Assembly: GCA_022747635.1 (NCBI GenBank)
Contig: JAKTNV010000024.1
Coordinates: forward strand, 7,345,303-7,409,302
Reading direction: 5' to 3'
DNA from: Hetaerina americana
Taxonomy: Eukaryota > Arthropoda > Insecta > Odonata > Calopterygidae
Length of the DNA stretch: 64,000 nt
Shown here: positions 13,401 to 24,869 of the stretch, in pieces
Numbering within the stretch: the stretch's first letter is position 1
How the letters are laid out: each line of letters starts with the position of its first letter
The notes under the pieces: generated by a model
Databases searched by the model: none
Seen by the model: only the letters and a program-made list of their open reading frames with translations
Told to the model about the DNA's origin: nothing
Made by a program: the position numbers and the translations under genes

Positions 13401-13540
13401 ATTTGTCATTTCCATGCAAATGCCTCTTTTCCAATAATCGATGCGAATAAATACGAACCGCATGAGCGTTTGGGATGAACGGATACGACGAGCATGACAG
13501 CAGTAGAGTGCATCAAAAATTTCGTTAGAATCTGAACGTA
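10463..13540. other. Unidentified intergenic DNA
   Basis: No gene recognised. A short run near 11032-11050 resembles CCTAA-type telomeric repeats for two to three degenerate units only, which is too little to call. A GATA triplet run lies at 10978-10990. Confidence 0.45.
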
Positions 13541-13546
13541 GTGGAA

Positions 13547-13691
13547 TGTTCCAAGAAACTGCGGGAGATGCCGCGGCAGTTACTTTAAATAGAGTCATCC
13601 GCTAACTGCACATTACAATGCAACAATTTCAGAGTGCAAAAATCATTCGAGGTCATTCATTCCATTTGGGCGAATGATTTTTACACTGAAA
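13547..13691 (+). repeat. SINE family B remnant, rearranged, with internal inverted repeat
   Basis: The segment starts with TTCCAAGAAACTGCGGGAG, the plus-strand form of the word seen reversed at 33.68 and 60.12 kb. It ends with CGAATGATTTTTACACTGAAA-type sequence (13671-13691). Between them, 13627-13649 is a near-perfect reverse complement of that end (one mismatch and a 2-base gap), so a small hairpin has replaced the tRNA-like middle. This fits nested or head-to-head insertion of two B copies. Confidence 0.55.
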
Positions 13692-13869
13692 TGGCTGCAT
13701 TCAAGTGGAACGTATTATGAAAAACCTTAGCCCTTGTACAGATCGGAGTACATATTAAAATAAATATAAAATCATATTAAATCTGAAACCCATATATTCT
13801 GAAAAATATGGTCATCTTAAAAGCAATTCAACTCATTTTAAATTATTGAAATCAAGCATTTACATCTCA

Positions 13870-13925
13870 ATCAAGGCCGTATCATGCAAGCTGTCCAGTA
13901 GGCGTGTGGCAGAGGTATTAGGTCA
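13870..13925 (+). repeat. R-family hairpin repeat, degenerate
   Basis: GCAAGCTGTCC, a short loop, then GGCGTGTGGCAGAGG from 13886. It keeps the position and right arm of the R hairpin, but the left arm has drifted. Confidence 0.45.
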
Positions 13926-14339
13926 CCATCCCTCAGTAACTAAATAGATAACTGTTCGTTATTTTTGTTGTGATCGCGAATCGTACGATGAAAGACAGAG
14001 TCGCTGAATCTAAAGGTGTTTTAGTCTATCTCTCTTTTATTAACCGAATGGTCCAATCAGCTGATATAATGAGGGGCCTCAATGATTTTTTCGGTGTCAT
14101 AAACTACACAGTGTCCGGCAACCTTTCTCAGGCCTTACTACTACTTTCTCACTTCGTGTTGGGAGGGACTCGAAACATAGTTCCTCGATCGCGTTAAGCT
14201 GCTTTCTTATTGTAACATCTCTTCATTGAACAAGGGACCCTTCTTCGCACCTTTTCCATCTCCCTAATCAAATCTTCCGACGGGTGCCAAATATTTCCCA
14301 ATTTAATGTTTTTCATTTCATTCAAGCTACACCTGATAT

Positions 14340-14840
14340 ATCCCAATCGAGAGAAAAGCCCCCTCCCCACGATCAATGCTTTGGAACGGAAAGGAAAAAA
14401 TAAAGACAAAATACGCCTCGACCACAATATTTATCGGCTCTCGATCCGAGTTTCGCTATTTTTAGGGATACCTTGATGAGACGACGGCTGGAGCTTTCAG
14501 GTAAAAACCGGCTGGCGAGTAAATAAACACATTCCGGAGAGGGGTAGTAGAGTTCCCCTCTCCTCTTTCCCTTGGCTTCCACTCATTCCATCCTCGGCCG
14601 TGGACCCCGCAGAGCCCGGGGAGAATGAAAGAGTCTGACTCCTTTTTTTCCGATGTCCTTCTACCGGCGCGCGAAATTTCTCTTTCATCTCCCCCTAATT
14701 CCTCGTCGAAGAGAAGCCGTTTTTATGAGCTCTCTTTCGCTTCGCAGCTTCCCTTCCGCTTTATGTTACAGTCCCCCCTCCGCATTCCCTGTCGCCCACC
14801 CCAGTCGAAGTCCTTAATTTGTCCCGTCGACCCTTCGTCT
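14340..14840. other. GC-rich, pyrimidine-biased patch
   Basis: Moderately GC-rich with several overlapping frames of 60-100 codons on both strands. None shows a recognisable domain. I see no gene here or in the AT-rich sequence on either side up to 15.5 kb. Confidence 0.35.
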
Positions 14841-15537
14841 TCCGCACAGAAAGCACCATATTATGCAACTATTTATATTTCGGAATGTTTGAAATGCTTC
14901 CCCGAGGTTTATTTAAGAGCATTATGGAAATAAACTCATTCAAAGATCCTAAATGACGTGGTGAACCGACTCACCAATTTTTTATTTCTGGAGGTACGAA
15001 TTAAATTAATCCACGCATCATATCCATTTTCCTATCAACCAACTGTTCATTCCAATCGAGGATATCTAAATGAAATAACATAATGAAATCAAATGAAAGC
15101 GATGTTTAGGCTCGTAGAAGCAATACTCCAGCTGTACCGCGCGCGTATGCATACCACAGGTGCGACATTAGGTCAGCATTTTGAACAGCACAGCAGGATG
15201 TTGGAGTTGACATCAGAAGAACAGACATGCTGCAAAATAAGTCTTGAAAATGGTTTTTCATTCAAAATACGACAATGGCGCCAATCGACGTAGGTCAAAC
15301 CTTTGAACCTACGATATTTGTGATAAATTAGTATCATCGAGTATCTATTTGTCACCAAAATGAATTCATTGAAGTTTAAGATAGGCGCAGGGCACACGAG
15401 ATTTCTTGCCACGCCAAATGAATTATTATGGGTCCAAATTGTATTGCTATATTTGAATACCGAATTAAAATAACAGAGATAGACGTCGTCATAGACAGCA
15501 TCAAGTACTCGGTCATGTGAGACGCAATAAAAAAAAC

Positions 15538-15590
15538 GAACACAAGCACCAGAAGGTATTTACTTAAAGAGCAAATTTTATGATTTAGTA
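15538..15590 (-). repeat. Fragment shared with the region after the 59.5-kb R repeat
   Basis: ACAAGCACC followed by AAAGAGCAAATTTTATGATTT closely resembles 59440-59480 (ACAAGCACC, AAAAAGCAAATTTTAATCATTT). That sequence lies just beyond an R hairpin, so the R family has more body than the hairpin alone. Extent and orientation are inferred from this one pair. Confidence 0.35.
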
Positions 15591-15599
15591 AATCTCACT

Positions 15600-15760
15600 G
15601 ATTATTCCGTGGTATGTATAAAATGAATTTATATACTTGTATGTATGTACATACACACAGACACATTTTTTATATATAGATATATATACATATATATTTA
15701 TTTATTGATATTTACACTCGTATAAACGTATTTTTGCGTGTATGTACATACATGTATGAC
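15600..15760. repeat. Low-complexity TATATA/TGTACATA tract
   Basis: Interrupted AT dinucleotide and TATGTACATAC runs immediately upstream of the mariner fragment. The transposase homology stops here. Confidence 0.7.
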
Positions 15761-15775
15761 TAAATACAAGGATCT

Positions 15776-16039
15776 CTGGATCTTGTTCCAGCGGACGTAT
15801 TCTTATTTTCTAAATTCTTGAAAGGACGCCGATTTGAACCTATTAAAGATATCCAACAAAGTTGGACCGCAGACTTAAAGGCTATCCCGAAAGAAGCGTT
15901 CCAGGCGACATTGGAAAGCAAGAAAAAACGTTGAAAGCGTTGTATTGGCAGTAAACCAATGTATTTTGAAGGCGATAAGCATGATTTAAAGGTTTGCAAT
16001 AAAATCAAGTATCGTATTTTTTTAACAGGCCTTGTATAG
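15776..16039 (+). pseudogene. Mariner-family transposase, C-terminal fragment
   Basis: The frame runs 87 codons from 15776 to TAG at 16037-16039 and reads as the end of a mariner (DD34D-type) transposase. It contains LVPADVFLF, corresponding to the family's L-x-P-x-D-x-x-L-F with the third catalytic Asp retained. LKGRRFEPIKDIQ, LKAIPKEAFQ, KRCIGS and MYFEGDK follow in order. TGA replaces the expected Trp just before KRCI, so the frame is broken. Upstream sequence is a TA/TG-rich microsatellite (15640-15760) with no N-terminus, so roughly three quarters of a usual ~345-residue protein is missing. It differs from the 47.3-kb mariner, which lacks this segment. Confidence 0.85.
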
Positions 16040-16084
16040 TATATTCAAAAGCATCTTTCAACTAATATCTGTGCATTTATGCCA

Positions 16085-16120
16085 GGTGCTTTAACACACA
16101 CTGCCACACGCCCTTAAGAG
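16085..16120 (-). repeat. R-family hairpin repeat, partial antisense copy
   Basis: CTGCCACACGCCC is the reverse complement of the R right arm (GGGCGTGTGGCAG). Only one arm is clear. Confidence 0.35.
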
Positions 16121-16829
16121 ATATTATGTATATGCTAATGAAGAAAAATTTCTTATCAATAGATTCATTACCTAAGCCTTTGCAAACGATTTATTTAGTC
16201 CCCCATGCTTGTCTCAATTAGGGAATTCAGCCTTCCCCAAAATCAACGTCGAGAAGCATCACCAATACGCGTGAATGTTAGTGAGTCTTGCGCTAAATTT
16301 CTAATATTTAATTTTGTATAATTGCTGATGTAATCTTTCCCATCTATATAACCTTCGGAAAATATTTCAGAAGACTTAATGTATCCATTCCCGGTTTTGT
16401 ATTATGATGCATGCAGTCCAGAAAAAAATGTTTAATGTAGTTTTTTGTTTTATTAATGAGATTATTTTCCTTTGTATTTTGGTTATTATGCGTCACCTAA
16501 TTACCTAAGGGTACACATGCGGAAGTGAGACCACTAGTGAATTGTGAGAGGGAAGGGATAGAATTTGGAGTACGGATGGGGGACCGTGATGAATTATAGA
16601 TTACTCGAATAATGTATATAACCTATAATTTACTGTCATCAAAATTCGTTCAAATAAATAAGACTCTTTATACTATCCAATTTCGGTATCTATTTCTATA
16701 ATTTTAAAAACGAAACATAATAGACAGAAAGAGCCACGGGCAGTTAATTTTACTACAAGCTTTACCGCACATGCTCATATGTAATTTTTTTGACACTATT
16801 CTAATCCCACGTCAAACAGACTCCTTAAA

Positions 16830-16945
16830 GGGGTTCTCAAACCAGGTTTCGAACCAGTTTACGTGGTATCCATTGAAAATCTAATTAATTCTATGGTAGC
16901 ACCAAACCACCCTTCGGGTTGATAACTGTGGTATAATAGATTTAG
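16830..16945 (+). repeat. SINE-A-like degenerate copy
   Basis: Carries GGTTTCGAACC and, about 80 bases on, ACCAAACCACCCTTCGGG then TTGATAACTGTG. The second pair matches the 3' part of the 282-541 SINE (ACCAAACCGACCTACGGG, TTGATTACTGTG). The middle is deleted or diverged, and no target duplication is visible. Confidence 0.5.
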
Positions 16946-17214
16946 TGAGGGGTCAGGTTTTGTCTTGCTAGGCGAGGCTAAGAAATGAAGGGGTGTTAGC
17001 TTTGTGTCCACCCAAAACCTACCTTAAAAGGGCGATTACCAAAAATACGTTGGGCAGTTAAGATGTTGTTATAACTGGACGGCGTGTTTTTAACACACCT
17101 AGATATTCAGGTGGTGGACGAAGTCACAAGCTTCCTTTCAGGGGACATCATAAGACATTCATAAATGGGGAATTTCCTTAAACATTCAGAAAGTTCAAAT
17201 AACATTCAAAAGAG

Positions 17215-17270
17215 TGCCTGTAACCTATCATGCAAGTCACCGCGAGGGTGTGTGGCACGGGGTCACTAGT
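17215..17270 (+). repeat. R-family hairpin repeat
   Basis: GCAAGTCACCGCGAGGGTGTGTGGCA from 17232, with both arms present and complementary. It is followed by GGGGTCAC, as at 1975 (GGGGTGAT). Confidence 0.55.
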
Positions 17271-17341
17271 TATCGTTGTAGCTGGTGATTACCGGCATTC
17301 AATACGATTTTGTCATCCAGGAGCCAAAATTTTCATGCGTA

Positions 17342-17383
17342 ATACTTCTTGATTATATCGTCATACTTCTTGATTATATCGTC
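17342..17383 (+). repeat. Two exact 21-bp tandem copies
   Basis: The 21-base unit beginning ATACTTCTTGATTATATCG is repeated without change at 17342-17362 and 17363-17383. Confidence 0.9.
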
Positions 17384-17653
17384 AGGAAAAAAAGGATTAA
17401 TTATATATATTCAGTTCGGCAGACAATATCTCTTGACTTCTCGTTTTTGCCACATCTGCTAATGAAAGTATAATGGCTGGTGCCCTGTCAACCCCCGCCA
17501 CTAGCCTTCGCGGTGGCCGGCGGGAAATTCTATAGTTGTAGTGCGGGGCTAGAATTATTCTCTAGAATTATTCTCCCGAATTAAAGCCCCCCTTTATTAT
17601 TTACCTACTGGTTTGTGTTTTGTATATAATTTTGCATGTTTCTAGCGTTTCCT

Positions 17654-17812
17654 AAGCCAGCATTTCCAATAAAAGTTCCTCTATTTTCGTTTGTTTCAAG
17701 CATTTTTTTTCGGAATGGACGGCTTTGAAAAAAGCCAGCATTTTCAATAAGAATTCCACGATTTCCGCTAATTCCAAGCGTTTTTTTTTTCACGGAATGG
17801 ACAGCTTCGTGA
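17654..17812 (+). repeat. Imperfect tandem duplication, period about 78 bp
   Basis: Two units start at 17654 and 17732 with AAGCCAGCATT. Each runs through a poly-T stretch into CGGAATGGAC(G/A)GCTT. The second is slightly longer, with extra T residues and a CAC insertion, and about one base in six differs, so the duplication is not recent. Confidence 0.8.
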
Positions 17813-17944
17813 AAAGAGAAACATATGCAAAAGTATATAAGAATGAACCATACAGTTTGCGTTAGAGAATTTATTAAATATCAATCACCAGTCACTGACT
17901 GAGCTGTCTTAACATCAGAAACACCCAGTGCCCCCTATTGAGTA

Positions 17945-18330
17945 TCCTGCGCGGATCATATGGAAAAAATGGCGCTAAGGGAAGGGTGAGATACGGAGAG
18001 AGAGAGCGCGCGGTAATTCCTTCCGCCCGAACCGAGAGATGGGCGTGGTTGGATCGTTTGGCGGGAGAGAAAGCGGACGTGGCTACTTTGAACGGAGGGG
18101 GAGATGAAGTGGAGAAAGGGGTCCACGGCCTCTTCGGAATCCGAACCCGTGACCCCCTGAAGGAGAGCTCCCGTTTAAACTTCAGAAGGATGAAGAGGGG
18201 CGTGGTTGGGAGGGGCGGGATGGGGGATCCTCGAAGGGGGGAGGGGTCGCTCCTTCCTCCACTTTCCCCGTGCAGCCTCCTTTCTTTCCACCCTCTTTCC
18301 CTCTCCCTTCCCCTAACCTCCAGCACAAAA
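17945..18330. other. GC- and CpG-rich island with open frames on both strands
   Basis: A 236-codon plus frame (17938-18648) and a 144-codon minus frame (17892-18326) overlap here. Both are compositional: they are rich in Arg, Gly, Pro and Ser, with no domain. The peptide GIRTRDPL comes from GGAATCCGAACCCGTGACC, which on the minus strand reads like a degenerate tRNA box B (GGTTCGGATTCC). I therefore suspect an old tRNA-derived repeat within the island rather than a gene. Confidence 0.4.
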
Positions 18331-18668
18331 GGCGGGCAGCAGCACTTTCTACGAATTCCTTATACACTCGTTCAGTCTGAGATTTTTCCTGTCGTTCTCC
18401 CAAGCAAATGTATGTACGTATGCGTGCTTCACGTGCCCCCGTTTCTAAGGACCGCGAAATTTATTGAAACATCCGTTCCTGATTGGAATCCCACCGAGTG
18501 GAGAGTATGTGTTTGCTGTGTTGAAGTTTTGATGTCAATTCAAAATTGCGCATTCTTTGCGGAATATTTCCGAGTTAAACCATTAAAAAATAATTATTAT
18601 CGCTCATTACTGATGTTTGCAAAAAGGGCGGTGAGGGAGCCTACATAGATTACTATAAACACTGTAAC

Positions 18669-18755
18669 AGTACAAGTACAAGTAAGTACAAGTACATTAC
18701 GTACACTAAGTACATTAAGTACAAGTACATTAAGTATAAGTACATTAAGTACAAG
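18669..18755 (+). repeat. AAGTACATT/AGTACA minisatellite
   Basis: Short units built on AAGTAC, ACAAGTAC and ATTAAGTAC are iterated over about 85 bases with irregular spacing. Confidence 0.9.
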
Positions 18756-20870
18756 TTTCTATCTTTACGGAGCTCAGGACAAGAGAAAATGGTGATGGGA
18801 AAGCAAATTAATCCCATTAGGCTCAATGAATCCCACGCTGTGAGTCAGCGATGAGATTGCATTACAACTAACGGGTACTGAAAGACAATTTCATAAGGCA
18901 CCAAGCACGAACGTAAAAATGATTTTTCAACAGAACTGTTTTTTTACATAGGATACCTTTAAGCTTAAAGCACACATCTGTTCGTTATCAGATCCTTGGT
19001 CACAGTATCATCATGATTTTGTTACCGGAGGACATGGTGAAAACTTTCAAGTGTGATCCAGGAACCCACGCCCTGGATGTGCAACCTAGTAACAAGTACC
19101 TACGTACTTGCTAAGAAATTTACTTCCTGCAACGCCCCTTGTCGCATCCACTAAGATGACTCCTCAGCGACTATAAAATGATTTACGACGAATAGAAAAG
19201 TTACCAAGATGTAGCTTAACAAAGTGATTATAGTGCCACTATTAGTCATACATATACCTAAAGAGCGATACCTGCAGGCCGCCATAATTCTTGCCTTCGT
19301 CCACACTCTGAGAGTTCACTTCTTCGTTTGTACCTATCATTTTATCTTTTCACCACATTCCTCATATTATATGTATATCACAGAGGTAATTATCATTTGG
19401 GTTCTAATTCAAGCTCAATCTTTTATGAATGTTTTTTTATCATTTTAATTAAAGTCTATCCAACGATTTGTCCTTAAACGTGCTCAGCTACATGCTACCA
19501 GCCTTTTCAGGCGCATTAGTTATATTGATCCCGATATTTAGTTATATTCCCAAACAAAAAGAGTTTTTTCATCTATATATTTTACAAAGTGTAAATCTTT
19601 GATAAAATATCAATCATTGTACCGTCATTCCATTCGCTGTCGTACGGGCCAGTGTTTTCATTAAGGGTATTCTTAATGGTGAACTGCAGCATCGATTGAC
19701 ACTATTTTTTCTAAGGTAGCTGTAATATCGTAGAAGAAGTTGATCCCAGCTATATTAATATCTAGTGAGAAGAAATAAACTTTTAATATATTTTCCACAA
19801 GAACACTTTTTGAAAAACTGATTTAAATATTATTTCGAAATTAAAAACAAACCGGTTTGTACAAAATTTCTTCATTTCTCCCTAAAAGATTACATGGCGG
19901 CCCAGTCCATTCTAAATCCGTATGGAAAGATGAATGAATGAAAGTAGGTAACGAGTGAGCGATAAAGTAACCTGTATACCTTTCATCGTCCAGGAAAATT
20001 AATGGAAACTGCGACGTAGCCATAGAAAATGGTTCTCGGGATCTCTCTCCTAATACGTATTTTTCAAGAGGAAGAGAGGAGTCCAGGAATCGTACTGAAA
20101 AGTCTTCTGAAGTTTTTAATTGGACTGATTGATTTTATGACGCTAGGGTTACGAAACGAAATACGAGACGCAGAGCACAAATTAGGCGACGGCGACTTTC
20201 TCAGGGAAGATAATATGGTAACAGCTATCGTCATGCGAAACATAGGCGTCGATAGCTATGTTTTAGAATGTCGTCAAGAACTCTTGAGGAAAGAATTATG
20301 GGTTGAGTTCACTATGAAGGAGTGCAGACTTTCCGTAAACCCTTATACCATCCTGACTTCCAGGTTGTGGACAGTAAAAGATGGATGATGGCTAATGTGA
20401 TACAAGTCAGGTAACTTCGGCCTCTTCACTCGAGATGTGTGATTCCAAAGGTTGCTGAACCGATGTCTCCATCATTGCGTTACTGTCTCAAAAAGAGAAA
20501 GCACCACAATAAGAACGAATTAATTAAAAATGAGGGAGATATCGATTGACTACCATTTTCGTCCCAATTGCTTGAGTCACCACATTGGCCATTTGTACGC
20601 ATTCTCACACCGTTAAATTTTTTCAATAAAAAGTACTGTAAAAGTAAACTTTTGAAGTCGATTGCAAATCTATTTCTCGCGCTCTTCTTCTCTTCCCAAA
20701 AATCGCTTATTTTTAGACGGCATGAATCAAAGCGTGACCAGGTGACCGGCGACGATTTTTCAAGTGCGCTGCATAACCACCGATGAACATTGGCATAATT
20801 TCATGCCTAATTAGGCTCAACGAAGACTTAAAATGATTGAACTTTTGCAACAAGGATTAATATTGATTAC
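18756..20870. other. Unidentified intergenic DNA
   Basis: No recognised gene. A 119-codon plus frame at 20029-20388 has plausible amino-acid composition but matches no family I know. It has no obvious splice context and no neighbouring exon, so I leave it uncalled. Confidence 0.4.
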
Positions 20871-20878
20871 GAAGCGCT

Positions 20879-20949
20879 TTTCGGCTCACTGAGCCTTCAA
20901 CTAATTCTAAATTGAGCCAGGTACGTGACGAAGGCTCAGTGAGCCGAAA
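20879..20949. repeat. 20-bp perfect inverted repeat (hairpin)
   Basis: The left arm at 20879-20898, TTTCGGCTCACTGAGCCTTC, is matched exactly in reverse complement at 20930-20949, with a 31-base spacer. The arm is itself partly palindromic (GGCTCACTGAGCC), so several folds are possible. It could be a small fold-back element; no target duplication is evident. Confidence 0.9.
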
Positions 20950-23900
20950 TACGAAACGAAATATATCTTTCTATCCAGGGGAAAAGTTTAACATTTTTAT
21001 TTCTTCTCTCTTCCAAATCTAGCCTGAAACTGGTAACCTTAAGAAGGTTGATTAAGATGCCAAATACCTGTCATTTTGATAACATTTCCTCAAATTTAGT
21101 TATAAGTGCACCCTATCAAATTAGGGTGATAAAACAAGGTCTTATCGCATTAGTTCTATAAAAATTGACCGCGCAGTTAGAGATATTGTAAATCCAAGTT
21201 TTATTAGAAGTTATGATGGCATTGTAGGACTACCAGCAGAATAATTAAGGATTAATTATACTGAAATACATGTCAAATTATAAGAAAAACTTACCTCGTG
21301 CTGGCAATTATGTAAGATTTGTAATATTGCTACGAACAGTACCTACCCACCTTTGTTTAAATGATGTCAATTCATTTGTGGGAAAGAACCTCCTAACTTT
21401 TATAGTTTCCAGTACTGGCTCCTCAGAACTAGTCCAAACTAAGTTTTTAAAAAATTATAGACCCTCAGAGTGTCTTAAAAATGTACAATCACAGCATATG
21501 TTTACGAAACACGCATAAATGGGTGCCGCATTTTTTCATCACTCGTCATTAAAATGCGTTGAAACTAGTCCTACCGAAGCGAAAAATTGGATGGAAAGAT
21601 ACATTGGTTTGTTTTACTTCCGTGCCATTAAAAGATAGACTTAGGGTGTCACATGGACTCATGCAGTCATAATTGAACCCACTTAATTAGTCCCAATTCT
21701 ATATTCACCCAAAGGGTAGCAGAAATAATATTATTCGCTATAATTTGAATATTGCCTCGTAACTTCTTTGGTTTTAACTAGCGCGATTGTAATAATGCAG
21801 TTGTGTTGGTAGTTTCCAGCCATTCAGTAACCACCTCCAATTTCGCCTAGACGAGCATGACATACGGTGGATGCCATTTGTTCGTATCAGATGCTGCATT
21901 GAATGTTTTAATTGTCTTAGTATATAATTAGTCCGAATAATCATAAAGCGGTCGTCAATGGCGTGTAAAACACAATAAATATCGTTAGATTACGTAACTA
22001 AATGGATTTTCTATCGCCATCACGACTTTTCTACGGCAATGAGATGGGGAATAGTTGATTTAAAGAAAATAGTCAATATAATCGTTATAAATTTCTCACA
22101 GCTCTATCACCTCAGTATTTCCATACCTAAGTTCCAATTTGAAATATTTTATCAAGTCCGGTTCCTGCAGTGAACGTACATTTTAATCAGAGAAAGTAAT
22201 GGCCGTAGTCGTAAAATATAACGAGCATGTGATAATGAATATTATATTACATTCTGTTTCACATTAACACTTTATCATTATCCCTGTCCTCATAGTAATT
22301 TTTTTTGCGATGGTTTCTTTTTGCAGTTTGTCATATTTTTTAATTGTTTTCACGAAGTAAATCGAAGCACGATGGAAACAAATTTGCGCACATTTAAGTC
22401 TAAAATTTATAAATAAATGCCCATGGCCTGCACGAATTTAATGCATATCTACTGTTCTTCGATTCGTTTCTTAAAAGGGCGCGATGAAACGAAACCGGTC
22501 AGGCAGAATATATTTGGAGTGTTAAATTGTGTTCTATTCCTTGTAAGCACGTCGATATTTTACAAATTGGCAATTCTGACCGCAGATTTCATTTAATTTA
22601 TGTTAAATTTTATTAAGAATAAGCAATGACGTGGGTGCCATTTGGATTATATATCCCTTTGTGTTTGCGTAATGACTTCATCACTCCTGTGTCCCATAGA
22701 ATCGACATGTACCTTGTATCGATATTTCCTTTGGAGGTGGCGAGTTCTTCTACGCATTTCAAAAGGATTACGAATATAAATGTGCCAATCTTACCATAAA
22801 AGGACACTATTCTTAAGAGTGGCGTAATTAAGTCTTCCCTTTTTGCATCGGGATTCAAATGCTCGATCGATTAGTACAGATGGTTGGATTAAAGGTGTGA
22901 AAATTCATTCCAGAACCTTGTGATGTGGCACATAACTTGCTGATGAGCATGTGGCATTGCTCGCACAACTTGGCCGTGGACAAAATATTTTTCTAAAAAA
23001 AGACGAGTGGTAAGGCGTTCACCACAGAATGGCGTTAATAGTGAAATAGGATTTGAAAAATTAAAAAGGAGCCCACATGTGTACTTAAATAAGTGCTTGC
23101 CTTCCACGTTTCACAAATGAGAAGCACTGAAATCCTCTCAAAACCTAAAAATTATTTTAAGTGATAATCGATGAGAACACATGTCACTATAACTTGATAA
23201 ATTCGACTGCTAATTGTAACTCAAAATTCTTAATATGCCACATGGTTTCCCTATCTTTGGAAGGAAAGCCCTACCGTATTTCATCGAGTATAATCACTCT
23301 GATCTAATTACACGTTTAAATGACGTCAAAACTCATTTCTGCGAAGACCCTCCGATAACTACTTCAACAAAAAGTATGCAAGTAAAATTACTTCATATTT
23401 ATTTTCACTCAAAGATTTTAAAAATTAAAGTTTCTTGCAGTAAAAAATTAGGGGTTGATGAAGTTGAAATGGATCGATCTTTGGGCTCCTGAGTTAAAAA
23501 CACAAAACTACAGGAAATCAAGTAAAGTAATGGATTTTCATAGCAAGTTTTGTGAGCGTAAGCAATTTAAAGATAAGGAAAGGTAGTAATTTGGCAGCTG
23601 TCATAATCTGTCAGTCCCAAGTACGTTTCCATTACGTGGGGATCCGGGCAACGAGAAGATAACACGGTAAAAACATCGATAACCTGAAATGCGTCATTGC
23701 AATGCTTAATGACCTGGATTGGAAATCATCAGAGAACAGAAGGTTTAGCTTTACATTTTTAGTATTGAAGAAAAATAGAGCAGATTAGTACAAACCTGAA
23801 GAGCAATATCTCTTAAGTGAAGACCTTACATTTGCACATATACAAATTTAGAAATGTGTTATGAATTTTTTTCCCCAACTAACATCATGTAAAATAACAA

Positions 23901-24218
23901 TTAAGTCAACAAACATAGCGTGATGATCTTACACGGCTATCAGAGTATGCATGTGGATGCAGTGAAGGAAGCCGCACTTGTATAGTCGAATTCATAGACA
24001 TCCACACGATTGACTTCAAATAAAATTAAAGAAAGACGTGCTGGAAATATTGTATTACGAAACATTTTTTCGTCGTTAGCAAAAACGGTGATGATAGCTA
24101 AAATTCCGTTACACGTATACATCCTTTGTCAATGTCCATCCTCATTACAGTGTTTAAGATCTTCACTGAGAAGACTGAGATATAAGAAGAATGACGTACT
24201 TCAAGGGAATATTAAAAT
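20950..24218. other. Unidentified AT-rich intergenic DNA
   Basis: I see no gene, RNA or repeat I can name. Short frames of 60-90 codons occur at chance density. Confidence 0.5.
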
Positions 24219-24860
24219 TTATTATTATTATTTATTATTTAAGAATTACGTTGCAAATAGGCAATTGTCCTGATGGCAACGGTCAAGTTTTATCAATGAA
24301 CACTCTTACAACGAACATACATTCATACACGCACTATAAAAATGTATAGGAGACAAAATGTTCTTACATACAATGACACTTCTACATCACATACAAACAA
24401 TATTATAATAACTACAATGAAATTTATCACCCAGTGGCTGCTTTGCACTTATTCTTAAAACTCCTAAAATTGGATGGAAAGGGCTCAAACAAACCTCCAG
24501 GCAGCTGGTTCCAATCAATAATAGTTCTATTTAAAAAGGAGTCTTTTTTCTTATTTATTTTTTGCGTTCTTATTTTTATTTTGAAACTGTGGTCGTTTTT
24601 TCCCTTAAAGTTAGGCTTTTCTATCTCTTTCCATAAATATTCCCACGCGTCGTCCTTTTTAACTATTCTATACATCGCGCCTAACCTACTCCTTTTTCTT
24701 GTATTTTTAAAATCTCCCATCTCAGTTTATCTAACATTTCTGTGACACTATCCGTTCTTTTTTACCTTCCGAGTACATATCTTGCTGCCTTTCTCTGACC
24801 ATTTTTTCCATAGTTTTAATACGTGCCACCTCATATGGATCCCATACTTTGGTACTTTGA
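24219..24860 (-). pseudogene. LINE 3' end: RT C-terminus, 3' UTR and ATT-repeat tail
   Basis: On the minus strand the thumb/C-terminal part of a non-LTR retrotransposon ORF2 is readable. VWDPY lies at 24847-24833, then after a frameshift AARYVLGR at 24788-24765, an in-frame TAA, SVTEMLDKLRWEIL, and RTIIDWNQLP with DWNQLP at 24516-24499. FRSFKNKCK and a stop follow near 24427. These match the family's WDP, RRAARFV, DWN-x-LP and FK markers in the right order and spacing. About 200 bases of 3' UTR follow, ending in an (AAT)n tail at 24240-24219, a hallmark of CR1/L2/I-type LINEs. It is 5'-truncated and broken by at least one stop and one frameshift. Confidence 0.88.
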
Positions 24861-24869
24861 TTTAAAATG

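Noticed and set aside
17938..18648. 236-codon plus-strand frame
   Set aside because: Low-complexity Arg/Gly/Ser/Pro composition in a GC-rich island that is open on both strands; no domain or splice evidence.
20029..20388. 119-codon plus-strand frame
   Set aside because: Plausible composition but no family match and no supporting exon structure.
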